This document shows positions 41,204 through 52,681 of a stretch of DNA of 64,000 nucleotides, in pieces. Within the stretch, counting starts at the first letter, position 1, and each line of letters opens with the position of its first letter. The DNA comes from Bradyrhizobium sp. dw_411 (GTDB taxonomy: Bacteria; Pseudomonadota; Alphaproteobacteria; Rhizobiales; Xanthobacteraceae). The stretch lies in assembly GCF_018449695.1 (NCBI RefSeq), contig NZ_JAAVUY010000023.1:41894-105893 (forward strand), read 5' to 3'. Below the pieces are notes generated by a model. That model saw nothing but the letters and a program-made list of their open reading frames with translations, made no database searches and was not told the origin of the DNA. The position numbers and the translations under genes are program-made.

Positions 41204-42121
41204 TCAAGCTGATGTCACCTTGCCGCGGATCGGCGCCACCGGACGCTGCGCCTCGCCAGGCTCCAACGTGAGATGCTGATCGAGTGAATACCACGGCGCG
41301 GCAAAACCCAATTCGGACGACGGTTCGTCATGGCGCACGTAACCGCCGATCAGCGCGCGCGTGACGCCGAATTGCACGTCGGAATCGATGTGCGGATCAT
41401 CCGGCGAATAAATCTGCGAGACCAGGGTCTTGAAGCCGGGCTTGAAGACCATGAAGTGCAGATGCGCGGGCCGGTAGTTATGGCGGCGGGTGGCCCGCAC
41501 CAGTTCGCCGACTGGGCCATCAATCGGAATGGGATACCCCGCGGGCTTCACACTGCGAAAATGAAAGCGCCCGGAATCATCGGAAATAAAACGCCCGCGC
41601 AAATTCATCTCGGCCTGGGTCGGATCCTGGTTCTCATAGAGCCCTTCCGGCGACGAATGCCAGACATCGATTTCAGCCCCCGCGACCGGACGCCCGTCGC
41701 GATCCCTGAGAAAACCGTAAACGACAAGCTCCGGCCCCGGCGTCGGCGAGCGCACCAGCGTATCGCCATTGGCGCTCAAGGGCTGATCGTCGCGCCAGAA
41801 CGGACCGAGCATGTTGGCCTGGGTTTCGGTCTGGCCGTTATTGCCGTTGTTGAGCAGGCAAACCAGCGGGGAGATACCCAGCGATCCCGCCATCAACACC
41901 ACCTCATTGTGTGAGGCCGTCGTCTTCTGGCCCATCGCCACGATGAGCCCGGCCGCCTGCTGGAACTCGCGCTCAGTGAGGCGAACCTCGCGCGCAAATC
42001 CATGCAGATGCCGCACCAGCGCCTGCAATATCTCACGCAGGCGCGGATCCTCGGTACGGGCGACCGCTTCAAGGACCGCATCGGTCACCATGGCCTGATT
42101 TTCGATGATCATGTCCGTCAC
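41204..42121 (-). CDS. Intradiol ring-cleavage dioxygenase
   Basis: A 305-residue Fe(III) dioxygenase. It has the N-terminal dimerisation helices typical of catechol and hydroxyquinol 1,2-dioxygenases, then ligands Y162 (SSPEGLYENQ), Y216 (RRHNYRPAHLHF), H220 and H222. The region GPFWRDDQPLSANGDTLVRS is also conserved. It cleaves catechol- or hydroxyquinol-type rings to muconate or maleylacetate. No further pathway genes are adjacent. The start could also be residue 4 (ATG). Confidence 0.92.
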   Translation of the reverse strand: MTDMIIENQAMVTDAVLEAVARTEDPRLREILQALVRHLHGFAREVRLTEREFQQAAGLIVAMGQKTTASHNEVVLMAGSLGISPLVCLLNNGNNGQTETQANMLGPFWRDDQPLSANGDTLVRSPTPGPELVVYGFLRDRDGRPVAGAEIDVWHSSPEGLYENQDPTQAEMNLRGRFISDDSGRFHFRSVKPAGYPIPIDGPVGELVRATRRHNYRPAHLHFMVFKPGFKTLVSQIYSPDDPHIDSDVQFGVTRALIGGYVRHDEPSSELGFAAPWYSLDQHLTLEPGEAQRPVAPIRGKVTSA

Positions 42122-42172
42122 CCTCCCCGTGCCAATTTATGCATTGATACCGCAGGATGGGCCGCTGCCAAC

Positions 42173-42206
42173 AAAAAAGCCGGCGGTCTTGCGACACGCC
42201 GGCTTT
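42173..42206 (-). terminator. clpA terminator
   Basis: Stem GCCGGCG/CGCCGGC (42179-42185 with 42197-42203); on the minus strand it is followed by six T. Confidence 0.85.
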
Positions 42207-42235
42207 CTTATTGGCTTATTGCTGCGATCAGCGGC

Positions 42236-44662
<2,427 letters not shown>

Positions 44663-44868
44663 TCGCGTCCTCTGTGGCCCCCGGCCATCATGATCGCCGT
44701 TGGCCGGTCAGGCAACAACAACCTTTGTCATTTCGTCTGTCATATAGGTACGTCCGATCGTGGTGAAAGACCGGTTCCCGCAACTCGTTAAGTTCTGCCG
44801 GCGGGCAGCCGTCATCCACACTGGATCGATGCAAAACCCGTTCCGATTCTGGTGGGTCGCGCGCGACG

Positions 44869-45264
44869 TCACTTCTTTTCCATCACGCATTGCAGGGGAT
44901 GCTGGTGCTTGCGTGCAAAATCCATCACCTGCGTCACCTTGGTCTCGGCGATTTCGTAGGTGAATACGCCGCACTCCCCGATGCCATGATGATGGACATG
45001 AAGCATGATTTTGGTCGCGGCTTCGACGTCCTTCTGAAAGAATTTCTCTAGAACGTGAACGACGAATTCCATCGGGGTGTAGTCGTCATTCAATATCAGC
45101 ACACGATAGAGATTCGGTTTCTTGGTCTTGGGTTTGACCTTGGCGATGACGGATGTGGCCGGACCGCCGGTCCCGCCGGCAGGATTCTCTTCGTTGCCCA
45201 TTCGCGGGGCAGATGCGGCGGCTGATGGCACGGACGGATCAGGTTTGAAAGTTAATGGCAACAT
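44869..45264 (-). CDS. clpS: ATP-dependent Clp protease adaptor ClpS
   Basis: The adaptor core lies at the C-terminal end: NLYRVLILNDDYTPMEFVVH, VLEKFFQKDVEAATKIMLHV and HHHGIGECGVFTYEIAETK, with the conserved N-degron binding residues. ClpS delivers N-end-rule substrates to ClpA. The start is uncertain: I take 45264 (MLPLTFKPDPS); 45201 (MGNEENPAGG) is also possible. The frame is open to 45456 but includes a 12-bp tandem repeat and is unlikely to be coding there. Confidence 0.93.
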   Translation of the reverse strand: MLPLTFKPDPSVPSAAASAPRMGNEENPAGGTGGPATSVIAKVKPKTKKPNLYRVLILNDDYTPMEFVVHVLEKFFQKDVEAATKIMLHVHHHGIGECGVFTYEIAETKVTQVMDFARKHQHPLQCVMEKK

Positions 45265-45290
45265 GGCACAGGCGTTCGGAATCCCCAGGA

Positions 45291-45326
45291 AAACTGGACT
45301 TGAAACTGGACTTGAAACTGGAGCTG
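45291..45326. repeat. 12-bp tandem repeat upstream of clpS
   Basis: Three copies of AAACTGGACTTG (the last with one change). It lies in the clpS leader region and could affect spacing of promoter elements or be an artefact of slippage. Confidence 0.7.
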
Positions 45327-45580
45327 CCGCCGGGTGTCTTTCTCCGACGTCGCCATCGAAGCATCCCGCAGACCTTCCAGATCGCCGCGCCCGAACGGCC
45401 TGACCCATCGACTGGATCGATGACAGGAATATGGGTCTAGCTTCGGTTCGCCGCAAGCGCGCAGATACCGGTCAAAAGCACTTGCGACGGACCCGATTCC
45501 CGGCCCGGCGACCCCAGGAGGTTAGTCAATCCCGGTGGATTTGACAAAGCGCTGATAGCCGGGCGCTCTTAGAACAAGAA

Positions 45581-45608
45581 AAAGCCCGGCGGATGAGCGC
45601 CGGGCTTT
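45581..45608 (-). terminator. Phasin gene terminator
   Basis: An 11-bp stem AAAGCCCGGCG/CGCCGGGCTTT (45581-45591 with 45598-45608); on the minus strand the stem runs into a T-run. Confidence 0.85.
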
Positions 45609-45634
45609 GAATTTCGGAATAGCAGGTTCCCGTC

Positions 45635-45674
45635 AGAGCGTTTTCCCGGTCGGGTAAGGAAAACGCGTCAAAAC
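45635..45674. repeat. Truncated family B repeat downstream of phasin
   Basis: AGAGCGTTTTCC and GGAAAACGCGTCAAAAC flanking a short loop; the rest of the family B unit is missing. As a 9-bp inverted repeat it may also act as an mRNA hairpin. Confidence 0.5.
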
Positions 45675-45677
45675 AGC

Positions 45678-46016
45678 TTAGTGCGCGGCCGGGGTGAACT
45701 TCGCGACGATGCCTTCGATCGGCTTGAAGGTCTGCTTGGCGAGATCGCTGTAAAGGCCGGCGATCTTCTGCGACTCGGCCACGAAAGTCTCATAAGCGGA
45801 CTTCGCGTATTCGGTCTGCACTTCGATCGCCTTGTCCAGCGACTTCACGCCCGACAGCTTCTCGGCGAAGGACTTGGTGTCTTCAAAGGATTTCTTGGTG
45901 TAGTCGCCATAGGCGCTGGCGATCGCCTGAAAGCCGGTCTGCAGGGTCGTCGCGGAAGCAACGACCGTGTCGAAATGCTCTTTGCCGTACTGCTGAATGT
46001 CTTCAATTTTGACCAT
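45678..46016 (-). CDS. Phasin family protein
   Basis: A 112-residue helical protein (MVKIEDIQQYGKEHFDTVVA, then AYGDYTKKSFEDTKSFAEKL and VQTEYAKSAYETFVAESQKI) with the phasin_2 pattern. Phasins coat polyhydroxyalkanoate granules and control their number and size. I take the ATG at 46016; the longer frame starting at 46208 runs through the operator. The gene lies behind a promoter with two PhaR-like palindromes, which suits autoregulated expression when PHA granules form. Confidence 0.92.
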   Translation of the reverse strand: MVKIEDIQQYGKEHFDTVVASATTLQTGFQAIASAYGDYTKKSFEDTKSFAEKLSGVKSLDKAIEVQTEYAKSAYETFVAESQKIAGLYSDLAKQTFKPIEGIVAKFTPAAH

Positions 46017-46086
46017 GTAAAGGAGTCCTTTCCCAGACTGATGTCTCGTTGATCTGCCGGGAGGTCCCGGCCCCCTGACCTTCCCC

Positions 46087-46134
46087 AATATAGTGCAATG
46101 CACAATAAAGTCAATTATTTTGTGCGACGCACAA
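46087..46134 (-). promoter_or_regulatory. Phasin promoter with two PhaR-like palindromic operators
   Basis: Minus-strand promoter: -35 TTGACT (46109-46114), 16-bp spacer, -10 TATATT (46087-46092). A GTGCAATGCACAA palindrome (46093-46105) fills the spacer. A second perfect palindrome TTGTGCGACGCACAA lies at 46120-46134 just upstream of the -35. TGC-N3-GCA palindromes are the kind of site bound by PhaR (AniA), the PHA-sensing repressor of phasin genes; the assignment here is by resemblance. Confidence 0.75.
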
Positions 46135-46417
46135 ATTCCTGCCACTTTTTGCATCGAATCCCGGGGTGTTACGCAAGCCTTTCTTAATCTTTTGGAAACT
46201 CCGGCCACCTAACCTGATTCCTGGCCTGCCCGGTTCCGGGCGGCTATCCGAAAACTGTTTGTGTACAGCGTCTTAGCTAGAATAGCGGACTGATCGGCCG
46301 GTCGGGCAGTAACTTATGCGGCGACCAGGCGTCTGAGCAGGCAAACATCAGCGACCGTTGGGCATAATTTGGCCTCACGAACCGGTGATCAAGACAGAAA
46401 TTGGGACGGGGAAGTTC

Positions 46418-48274
46418 ATGCTTCGCACAACCTTGGCTTCCTCGCGCTTGCGGGTTTGCGCGTTCGGGTTCGTAACGGTCACTACCGCGCTCGCCTTCAC
46501 CACCGATGCCGCCGACGCGCGCCACTACCGGCATTACCGGCATCATGCGCGCCATCACAGCGAAGCGCAGGAAAGCTACAGCCCGCAATTCTCCTCCATC
46601 ATCGTCGACGGCAATTCCGGCGCAACGCTGACTTCCAACAATCCCGACGGAAGCCGCCATCCGGCGTCGTTGACCAAGATCATGACGCTTTATCTGCTGT
46701 TCGAGCGCCTCGACTCCGGCAAGATGAAGCTCGACACCGAAATGGACGTGTCCGAACACGCCTCCGAGCAGGCTCCGACCAAACTCGGACTGCGCCCCGG
46801 CCAGACCATCCGCGTCGAAGACGCCATCAAGGGACTGGTGACGCGTTCCGCCAACGACGCCGCCGTCGTAATCGCCGAAGCCATTGCCGGCGATGAAGAT
46901 GATTTCGCCAAGCTGATGACCCGCAAGGCCCGCGCCCTCGGCATGAGCCGGACGACCTACCGCAACGCCTCCGGCCTGCCCGACGACGATCAGGTGACCA
47001 CGGCGCGCGATCAATCGACCCTCGGCCGCGCCATCCAGGACCGCTTCCCGCGCTATTACCGCTATTTCTCGACCACCGCATTCAACTATCACGGCCATTC
47101 GATCGCCAACCACAATCACCTGCTCGGCACCGTCGAGGGCGTGGACGGCATCAAGACCGGCTACACCCGCGCGTCCGGCTTCAATCTCGTGACCTCGATG
47201 CGCCGGGGTAACCGCCATCTGGTCGGCGTGGTGATGGGCGGCCGCAGCGGCGGTTCGCGCGACGCCATCATGCGTGGCCTGCTTGCGGAAAACCTCGAAA
47301 AGGCCTCGACCAAGCGGACCGTTGCCGCGATCACCGAGCGCAATCCTTCCGAAGCCAACGCCGATGTGGCGGAAGTTGAAGCCGCGACCCAGCCGGCGAC
47401 GGTTCAGGTTCAGGGCGCTGTCCAGGCCGTGCCGGTCGAACCCGCCGCACCGCCGCCGGTCCGCTCGACCACTCCCACCCTGCGAAACGTCGTGGCAGCC
47501 GCCACCGCGGCAATGCCGCCACCGGCCAAATCCGACACCCGATTTGACGCCAAATCCGATGCCAGGTCCGAACCCGCGCCGCTGACCAATGGCGTCATTC
47601 AAACCCAGTCGATCGCGGCGATCCCCGGTTCGTCCGAACCGATGAAGCCCGTTAAAGTAAAGACCGTCCAGATCAAGGCCGGACAGGTCAAGCTGGCGTC
47701 GGCAGGCTCCGCACAGCCCTCAACCCCCGTCACCAATACGATCTCGGCGCGCCAGGACGTACCGGAGACCTCGAGCGCGGTGATGGCCAAGGCTGAGATC
47801 AACAAGGCTGAAATCAACAAGGCCGAGATCAGCAAGCCTGAATCCAGCATGCCGCCGCAACCGGCGAACCACGGCACCGGAAACGGCGTGCTCGGCGTAC
47901 TGCCGGCTTCTAGCGTTCCGTCCGCGCCCCCCACCCAGGCGATGGCCTACGCCGACCCGGCTCCGCGCGCTTCGCAGCAGCCCCAGACCATTCAGCAGAA
48001 CGGCGCCATCAAGCCCGAAGCCACCCACACCGGATGGATCATTCAGGTCGGCGCGCTGGAAAGCGAAAGCGAAGCCCGTCAGCGCATCGAGGCCGCACGC
48101 AGTCAGGCCCACGGCCTGCTCAACAAAGCCGACCCGTTCACCGAGCCCGTCGTCGCCAAGGGCGAAAGAAAGCTGTTCCGGGCCCGCTTCGCCGGCCTCG
48201 ATCGCGATCAGGCCGAAGCGGTGTGCCGGACGTTGAAGCACAGCGACATCTCCTGCATCACCGTCCGCAACTGA
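46418..48274 (+). CDS. D-alanyl-D-alanine carboxypeptidase (S11) with C-terminal SPOR domain
   Basis: A 618-residue secreted protein. The signal peptide covers about 1-33. The low-molecular-weight PBP domain (about 55-300) has the three catalytic motifs SLTK (84-87), SAN (144-146) and KTG (246-248). A long Pro/Ala/Lys-rich linker (about 330-530) contains short repeats NKAEI. The SPOR domain (about 540-618, GWIIQVGALESESEARQRIE) binds denuded peptidoglycan at the septum. It trims the terminal D-Ala of pentapeptides. The start at 46418 has GGGACGGGGAAG upstream; the longer frame is rejected. Confidence 0.94.
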   Translation: MLRTTLASSRLRVCAFGFVTVTTALAFTTDAADARHYRHYRHHARHHSEAQESYSPQFSSIIVDGNSGATLTSNNPDGSRHPASLTKIMTLYLLFERLDSGKMKLDTEMDVSEHASEQAPTKLGLRPGQTIRVEDAIKGLVTRSANDAAVVIAEAIAGDEDDFAKLMTRKARALGMSRTTYRNASGLPDDDQVTTARDQSTLGRAIQDRFPRYYRYFSTTAFNYHGHSIANHNHLLGTVEGVDGIKTGYTRASGFNLVTSMRRGNRHLVGVVMGGRSGGSRDAIMRGLLAENLEKASTKRTVAAITERNPSEANADVAEVEAATQPATVQVQGAVQAVPVEPAAPPPVRSTTPTLRNVVAAATAAMPPPAKSDTRFDAKSDARSEPAPLTNGVIQTQSIAAIPGSSEPMKPVKVKTVQIKAGQVKLASAGSAQPSTPVTNTISARQDVPETSSAVMAKAEINKAEINKAEISKPESSMPPQPANHGTGNGVLGVLPASSVPSAPPTQAMAYADPAPRASQQPQTIQQNGAIKPEATHTGWIIQVGALESESEARQRIEAARSQAHGLLNKADPFTEPVVAKGERKLFRARFAGLDRDQAEAVCRTLKHSDISCITVRN

Positions 48275-48555
48275 CCGGCAGCATTACCAGCGCCGCATAA
48301 CGCAGCCTGACGACCACCCCCCGCGCCTCCTCGCGCCCGGGGTTGCGGCCCCATGGAACCTGCTTTAGCCGCGTCATGTTGCCGCCTGCGCGCAAGCCTC
48401 ACGCGATTTGCAAACTTCTCGTCAAGATTTACCCGCTACAAACTATGAAGTGAAAGATCGACCACGCCGGACAACGGCGGGCGGCAACGGGCGTCAATCG
48501 GAGAATGAAGCAGAAGCAACTCTCGGATTTGTAGCGTTTGATAGCGTTTCCGGAG

Positions 48556-49287
48556 TTAGCTGTGATGCGTACGAAGCAAAGTATCCTTGGCCTCGTTTAC
48601 ACGGGCGGCGAGGTACGTCGACCCCCCTTGGTCGGGATGCAATTTCTTCATCAGGGCGCGATGCGCCCGGCCGATCTCGGCGCGCCCCGCGCCCGGTTGC
48701 AGGCCAAGGATCTGATAGGCCTCCTCGTTCGTCATTTTGCCGCTCGACGCCGCGCGGCTCTGCCCCCCTGTCGCATCGCTCTGCGCGTTCTGACGCCAGG
48801 CGGGAAACCTGCGGTCCAGATAGCTTTCAAGTAGCGGCACGCTTTCGGCATCGAGTTCTGGAATCATCGCCAGCAACTGCGGCAGTTCGAACTCGCCGAG
48901 GGAGTGCCCGGCATGCGGCCCGGCCACGATCTGGCCTGTGAGCTCGCCGCTATCGTGATCGAGGCTCATGTCGAAAAACTGGGAGCGGACCCGCGACTTT
49001 TGTCCTGACGAGCGCGCTCCGCCCAGGCCTCCGAACATCCCCGAGATATTGCTGAAAGCCGTCGTCCCGAACGGCGACCAGCCCAACAGGCCGGCGCCGA
49101 AAATGCCGAGCGGAACCGCAACGGCCAATTCGCCCCTGATGCCGGTAAAGGCCGCAACCGCGAGCGCGACAACGCCGCCGACAATCTTGACCGCGCGCGC
49201 CAGCACCGCCGGATTGGCCGCACGAAACATCTGCAACAGCGAATAAAGTACGAAAACGGCGACGACGCCGGCGATCAAGGTAGCCAT
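48556..49287 (-). CDS. Membrane-anchored J-domain protein
   Basis: A 243-residue protein with an N-terminal pair of membrane segments (about 1-19 and 32-67), a middle domain, and a C-terminal J-domain (about 190-243: NEEAYQILGLQPGAGRAEIG, HRALMKKLHPDQGGS with the HPD motif). The HPD triad stimulates Hsp70 ATPase. A J-domain at the C-terminal end of a membrane protein is similar to mitochondrial Pam18/Tim14 relatives; it may recruit DnaK to a membrane site. The partner is unknown. Confidence 0.88.
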   Translation of the reverse strand: MATLIAGVVAVFVLYSLLQMFRAANPAVLARAVKIVGGVVALAVAAFTGIRGELAVAVPLGIFGAGLLGWSPFGTTAFSNISGMFGGLGGARSSGQKSRVRSQFFDMSLDHDSGELTGQIVAGPHAGHSLGEFELPQLLAMIPELDAESVPLLESYLDRRFPAWRQNAQSDATGGQSRAASSGKMTNEEAYQILGLQPGAGRAEIGRAHRALMKKLHPDQGGSTYLAARVNEAKDTLLRTHHS

Positions 49288-49410
49288 GGTCGCAATATAG
49301 CGATGTCGGCGGTAAAAAACATGCCGATCCTCCCTGCCCCAAAAATCAACGTCACGCCAAAGCCTCGCCGCGACGGCAAGCCGCCGTCCACGCTTGTCAT
49401 CGGCTTTGGA

Positions 49411-50178
49411 TCACTTCATCTGGCCAAGCAATTTGGCTGCACCGCTTGCGGTTTTCGACAGTTGCTGCAACGCCGCGCGGCCACCGGCCGCATAGGCTGC
49501 CGCGGCACGCAACAGCTCGCGCAATTGCGCTGCGGCGCCGGGATCGAACCTGCACCATGCACCCCCGGTCAGGCGCGCGATTTCCCGGAACGCCTGCTCG
49601 GCCGCGACGTCATGGCCTTCCTGAAACATGAACACCGGCACCTTGAGAAGACCAAGTTCGCCTGCCTTGGCGCAGAGTGCGTCGACATTTTCTTCCATGG
49701 CATCGCCGACGAACACCACCGCGCGCACCGCGGAAGCCACCGCCTCGCGCCGCGCTTCCGACAGCACCTTGCCGATCTGGGTATTGCCGCCCTGGCACGT
49801 GATCTTGCCCATCAGCCTAGCCAGTTCCGCGCTGTCTGATATCCAGCCGGTGGCACGGCACTCACTGAGGCCGCGATAATAGACAAGGCGGATATCGAGG
49901 CTGCCCAATGCCGCGGCCTCGCGAAACATGTCGGCCTGCAGCGCGCAGGCCATGTCCCATGTCGGTTGCCGGCTCATGGTGGCGTCGAGCGCGAACACCA
50001 GCCGCCCCTTGGCGCCCGCGGCATGCGGCGACATCGCGCGAGCTTTTGCGACGAAGGCAGCGATGTCCTCCGCGGCCGACGGCATCTCCTGCGGCAATGA
50101 GCCAGCTTTGCCGGCCGCCGCGTTGCGGCCTGCGGATGTTTCGACGGATGATTTCGGTTTGGTCGGCTCGCCGGACAT
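49411..50178 (-). CDS. VWA domain protein
   Basis: A protein of about 255 residues with a von Willebrand factor A domain: the MIDAS motif is FALDATMSR (Asp-x-Thr-x-Ser), followed by CQGGNTQIGKVL and VVFVGDAMEEN. The N-terminal 40 residues are low in complexity. VWA proteins of this kind (similar to TerY) act as metal-dependent adhesion or assembly factors, often with AAA+ or kinase partners. No partner is obvious. A TTG at 50190 is a possible earlier start. Confidence 0.8.
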   Translation of the reverse strand: MSGEPTKPKSSVETSAGRNAAAGKAGSLPQEMPSAAEDIAAFVAKARAMSPHAAGAKGRLVFALDATMSRQPTWDMACALQADMFREAAALGSLDIRLVYYRGLSECRATGWISDSAELARLMGKITCQGGNTQIGKVLSEARREAVASAVRAVVFVGDAMEENVDALCAKAGELGLLKVPVFMFQEGHDVAAEQAFREIARLTGGAWCRFDPGAAAQLRELLRAAAAYAAGGRAALQQLSKTASGAAKLLGQMK

Positions 50179-50246
50179 GAAAGCTCGCAAATGACTGCGA
50201 GCCTTATGTGGGCTGCGATCCCCGAGGGGTCAATGCGTGCGCAGGG

Positions 50247-51107
50247 TCAGTTCTGAGCGACCGGCGCATAGGGCGCGACCGGTCCGGCGTCCGTCATGAT
50301 CGGCGGCAGCACCTTTGTATCGACTGGCCGCAGCGGACTCTCGTCATCAAGGAATTTATCGACCATTTGCTGGATCGATGCCTTGGCCTCGTCGGGTCCG
50401 GTATCGCGCATGTCGTTGTGCTGGAAAGAGGTCTGTACAACAGTAATGCCAGCCTTCTCGCAAGTCGCGTCGTCGGGAACGACGCCGGGATCAGCCTTGA
50501 AGACGGGATCCTTCGAGCGGAACGAAAGAATCTTGAACTTGCCGTCGGTCATGAAGGGCACGCGCAGATTGTCGAGCGTCACGATCTTCTTGACTTGATC
50601 GGGGTACATTTTGGCAAAGTACAGCGAGACGTCGGCGCCCATGGAGTGTCCCACCATGGTCAGATGTTCGTAGTCCGCATTCGGCTGGACCTGCCGCATT
50701 TCATCAACCGCAAAGCGGATGTTGGCGATGTCACGCTCGTACTGCGGCTGGCGGCCGACATAGAGCTCACCGACTTTTGTCACCATCGGCGCGTCAGTCG
50801 CCAGATCATGCTGAATGCTGACCACAATATAACCGCGCGCGGCAAAGACGTTGGCGAGGAAAGAGTACTCGGTGAATTTGACGGTGTTGCCGTGGTTGAG
50901 GATCACCACCGGCAGCTTGAGCATGCCGGCGTTCGCCTGGAATTCCTTGTCGCGCCGCACGGCCAGATCGACAGCGACTTCGCGATTACCGCGCGCCGGA
51001 TCATTGAACGTGATCATCTCGTGCCGGATAGCCCACTTGCTCGCCGTGAAATAGGCGACGGTAACAAGTGCGGAAAGCGAAAGCAGAACAGCAATTCCAC
51101 GTTTCAT
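50247..51107 (-). CDS. Membrane-anchored alpha/beta hydrolase
   Basis: A 286-residue protein with an N-terminal anchor or signal segment (about 1-22) and an alpha/beta hydrolase fold: PVVILNHGNTVKFTEYSFLA (oxyanion), TMVGHSMGADVSLYFAKMY with nucleophile in GHSMG, and late Asp/His residues (SFQHNDMRD). Relatives include dienelactone hydrolase and PAF-acetylhydrolase-like enzymes. Two PhaR-like palindromes lie about 120-155 bp upstream of the start, so a role in PHA or lipid metabolism is possible (inference). Confidence 0.8.
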   Translation of the reverse strand: MKRGIAVLLSLSALVTVAYFTASKWAIRHEMITFNDPARGNREVAVDLAVRRDKEFQANAGMLKLPVVILNHGNTVKFTEYSFLANVFAARGYIVVSIQHDLATDAPMVTKVGELYVGRQPQYERDIANIRFAVDEMRQVQPNADYEHLTMVGHSMGADVSLYFAKMYPDQVKKIVTLDNLRVPFMTDGKFKILSFRSKDPVFKADPGVVPDDATCEKAGITVVQTSFQHNDMRDTGPDEAKASIQQMVDKFLDDESPLRPVDTKVLPPIMTDAGPVAPYAPVAQN

Positions 51108-51456
51108 TTTTGTCCTCGGCTTAACGGCGTGCGCCGTCCGGCTTCATCGAGACTCTGGCAGTCATGATATCTTAATACACAGCGTCGTGACGGGAAGACC
51201 AAATATTGTGACTTCGCCGCCTGATCGTTGTGCGATGCACCCAGATATTGTGCAGGTGCACAATGATCCGGGCGGCGTCCAAACTGGGACGCCGCGTCTC
51301 AAGAAGCGGTTCAAAACCTAGGTAAAGGCCCGGTAAAAGAACAGGCTGGTAAAAAACGGCCTACCGGCGCCATCGTTCCGCTGCTCGGTTGCTAATATGA
51401 AGGAAACCTTCCCCCGGGCGATCGACGCCGACAAGCGGGTCAATCCCGCGCCAGCT
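51108..51456. other. Intergenic region with PhaR-like palindromes
   Basis: No convincing gene. It contains TTGTGCGATGCAC (51228-51240) and the perfect palindrome TTGTGCAGGTGCACAA (51248-51263), similar to the phasin operators. A GCGGCGTCC/GGACGCCGC hairpin lies just downstream, at about 51270-51293. An open frame starting at 51397 is a shadow of mipZ. Confidence 0.6.
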
Positions 51457-52380
51457 TCAGGCCCCCAGGATGTCGTGGACTTCAAGCGGCTTGTCGACCT
51501 GGCTGAACCATTCGGCGCGGTTGGCCGCGCGGCGGCGGCCGCGTTCGTCGAGCGGCAGCTTGAGCTGGCGTAGCAGGCTCGTGACTTCCTCGCGGGCCGT
51601 CACATGGCCCATGCTGGGCCGGGTGCCGAGTGTCGCTTCGTCGAGATCGTCAAGCGCGGTGAGACCGCGGGGGAAGAATTCACGGTACACCACGCGCTCG
51701 GCAAAGCCGTCGATCGAACGGAAGCCGAGCCGGAACGACAATTCTTTAAGGCCATCGGCGACCAATTGCTTGTTGCGCGATCCCAGCATCGACAACCGGT
51801 TGCGCACCACGATCCAGTCGGTAGAGACGCCGTCGACCTGGCGGCGCTTGCGCCTGGTGTCGCGCACCATCTCGGCATAGTGGCTCTCGCCGGTGACCGA
51901 ATAGGTCGCGGGATCGACGGTTCCGAGCACATCGAAATCGAGGAAGCTGTCGTTGATCGGCGTCACCAGCGTATCGGCCATCGAATGCGCCAGCCGCATC
52001 AGGTAGCTGTCGGAACCGGGAGTATCGATCACGATAAAATCGAACGTCCGTTCGACCGCGGTCACGGCGGACATGAATTGCTGGAATTCGGACGTCTCGT
52101 TGTCGGCGATCTGCATGGTGTCGCCGAGCTTGATGCAGGAATGCACGGGAAGCTCGAGATCGAGCCCGGTGCGGCGCGCCCAGGCACGGCGGTTGTCGAT
52201 GTAATGCGTGAAGCTTTGCTGGCGGCAATCGAGATCGATGGTGGCGACGCGCTGGCCGGCTTTCATCAGGGCGACGGCGATGTGCAGAGCGGTAGTGGAT
52301 TTACCCGAACCGCCCTTCTCATTGCCCAGCACAACGACATGAGCCGAGCCTGATTGGCCTTGACTAGCCTGCACCAACAT
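51457..52380 (-). CDS. mipZ: Cell-division plane positioning ATPase MipZ
   Basis: A 307-residue ParA/MinD-type ATPase with the deviant Walker A motif KGGSGKST (22-29), the switch DTPGSDSYLMRLA and VRNRLSMLGSRNKQLVADGL. In Caulobacter MipZ forms a bipolar gradient and inhibits FtsZ polymerisation, placing the division septum at midcell; it interacts with ParB. The family assignment comes from the long C-terminal part ending EWFSQVDKPLEVHDILG. panC is divergent, about 300 bp upstream. Confidence 0.94.
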   Translation of the reverse strand: MLVQASQGQSGSAHVVVLGNEKGGSGKSTTALHIAVALMKAGQRVATIDLDCRQQSFTHYIDNRRAWARRTGLDLELPVHSCIKLGDTMQIADNETSEFQQFMSAVTAVERTFDFIVIDTPGSDSYLMRLAHSMADTLVTPINDSFLDFDVLGTVDPATYSVTGESHYAEMVRDTRRKRRQVDGVSTDWIVVRNRLSMLGSRNKQLVADGLKELSFRLGFRSIDGFAERVVYREFFPRGLTALDDLDEATLGTRPSMGHVTAREEVTSLLRQLKLPLDERGRRRAANRAEWFSQVDKPLEVHDILGA

Positions 52381-52681
52381 TTTTAACCCCTGTTGATATC
52401 TTCAAATTACGTGCGACCGCGGTCAAGTTAAATGCGCAACACCGCGCGCAAATCACGAACCGTCTGCCTTAATCATGAATCGCAGGCGTGATGCGGCGTG
52501 CATGCGCGTGTGTTTGAGTTTGGCCGCTCGGCGTGGACGACCAGCAGGGCTGCCCTGTCTTATCCGGCTGTTGCCTAACTTGGCGGCAGGCCACCGGCTT
52601 TGATAAGGTCGATTTCTCCGCCGTCGAATTGGCTGCGAAGCAAGTTGCCGCCGATTTCCTGACCTCACAGATCGAGCCCCG
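52381..52681. other. Divergent intergenic region between mipZ and panC
   Basis: About 300 bp. No gene, tRNA or recognisable operator was seen. It must contain both promoters. Confidence 0.6.

Noticed and set aside
45265..45456. N-terminal extension of ClpS to 45456
   Set aside because: Contains a 12-bp tandem repeat and non-ClpS composition; the adaptor core does not need it.
51397..51570. Short plus-strand frame starting ATGAAGGAAACC
   Set aside because: Runs antisense through the end of mipZ and has no domain or partner.
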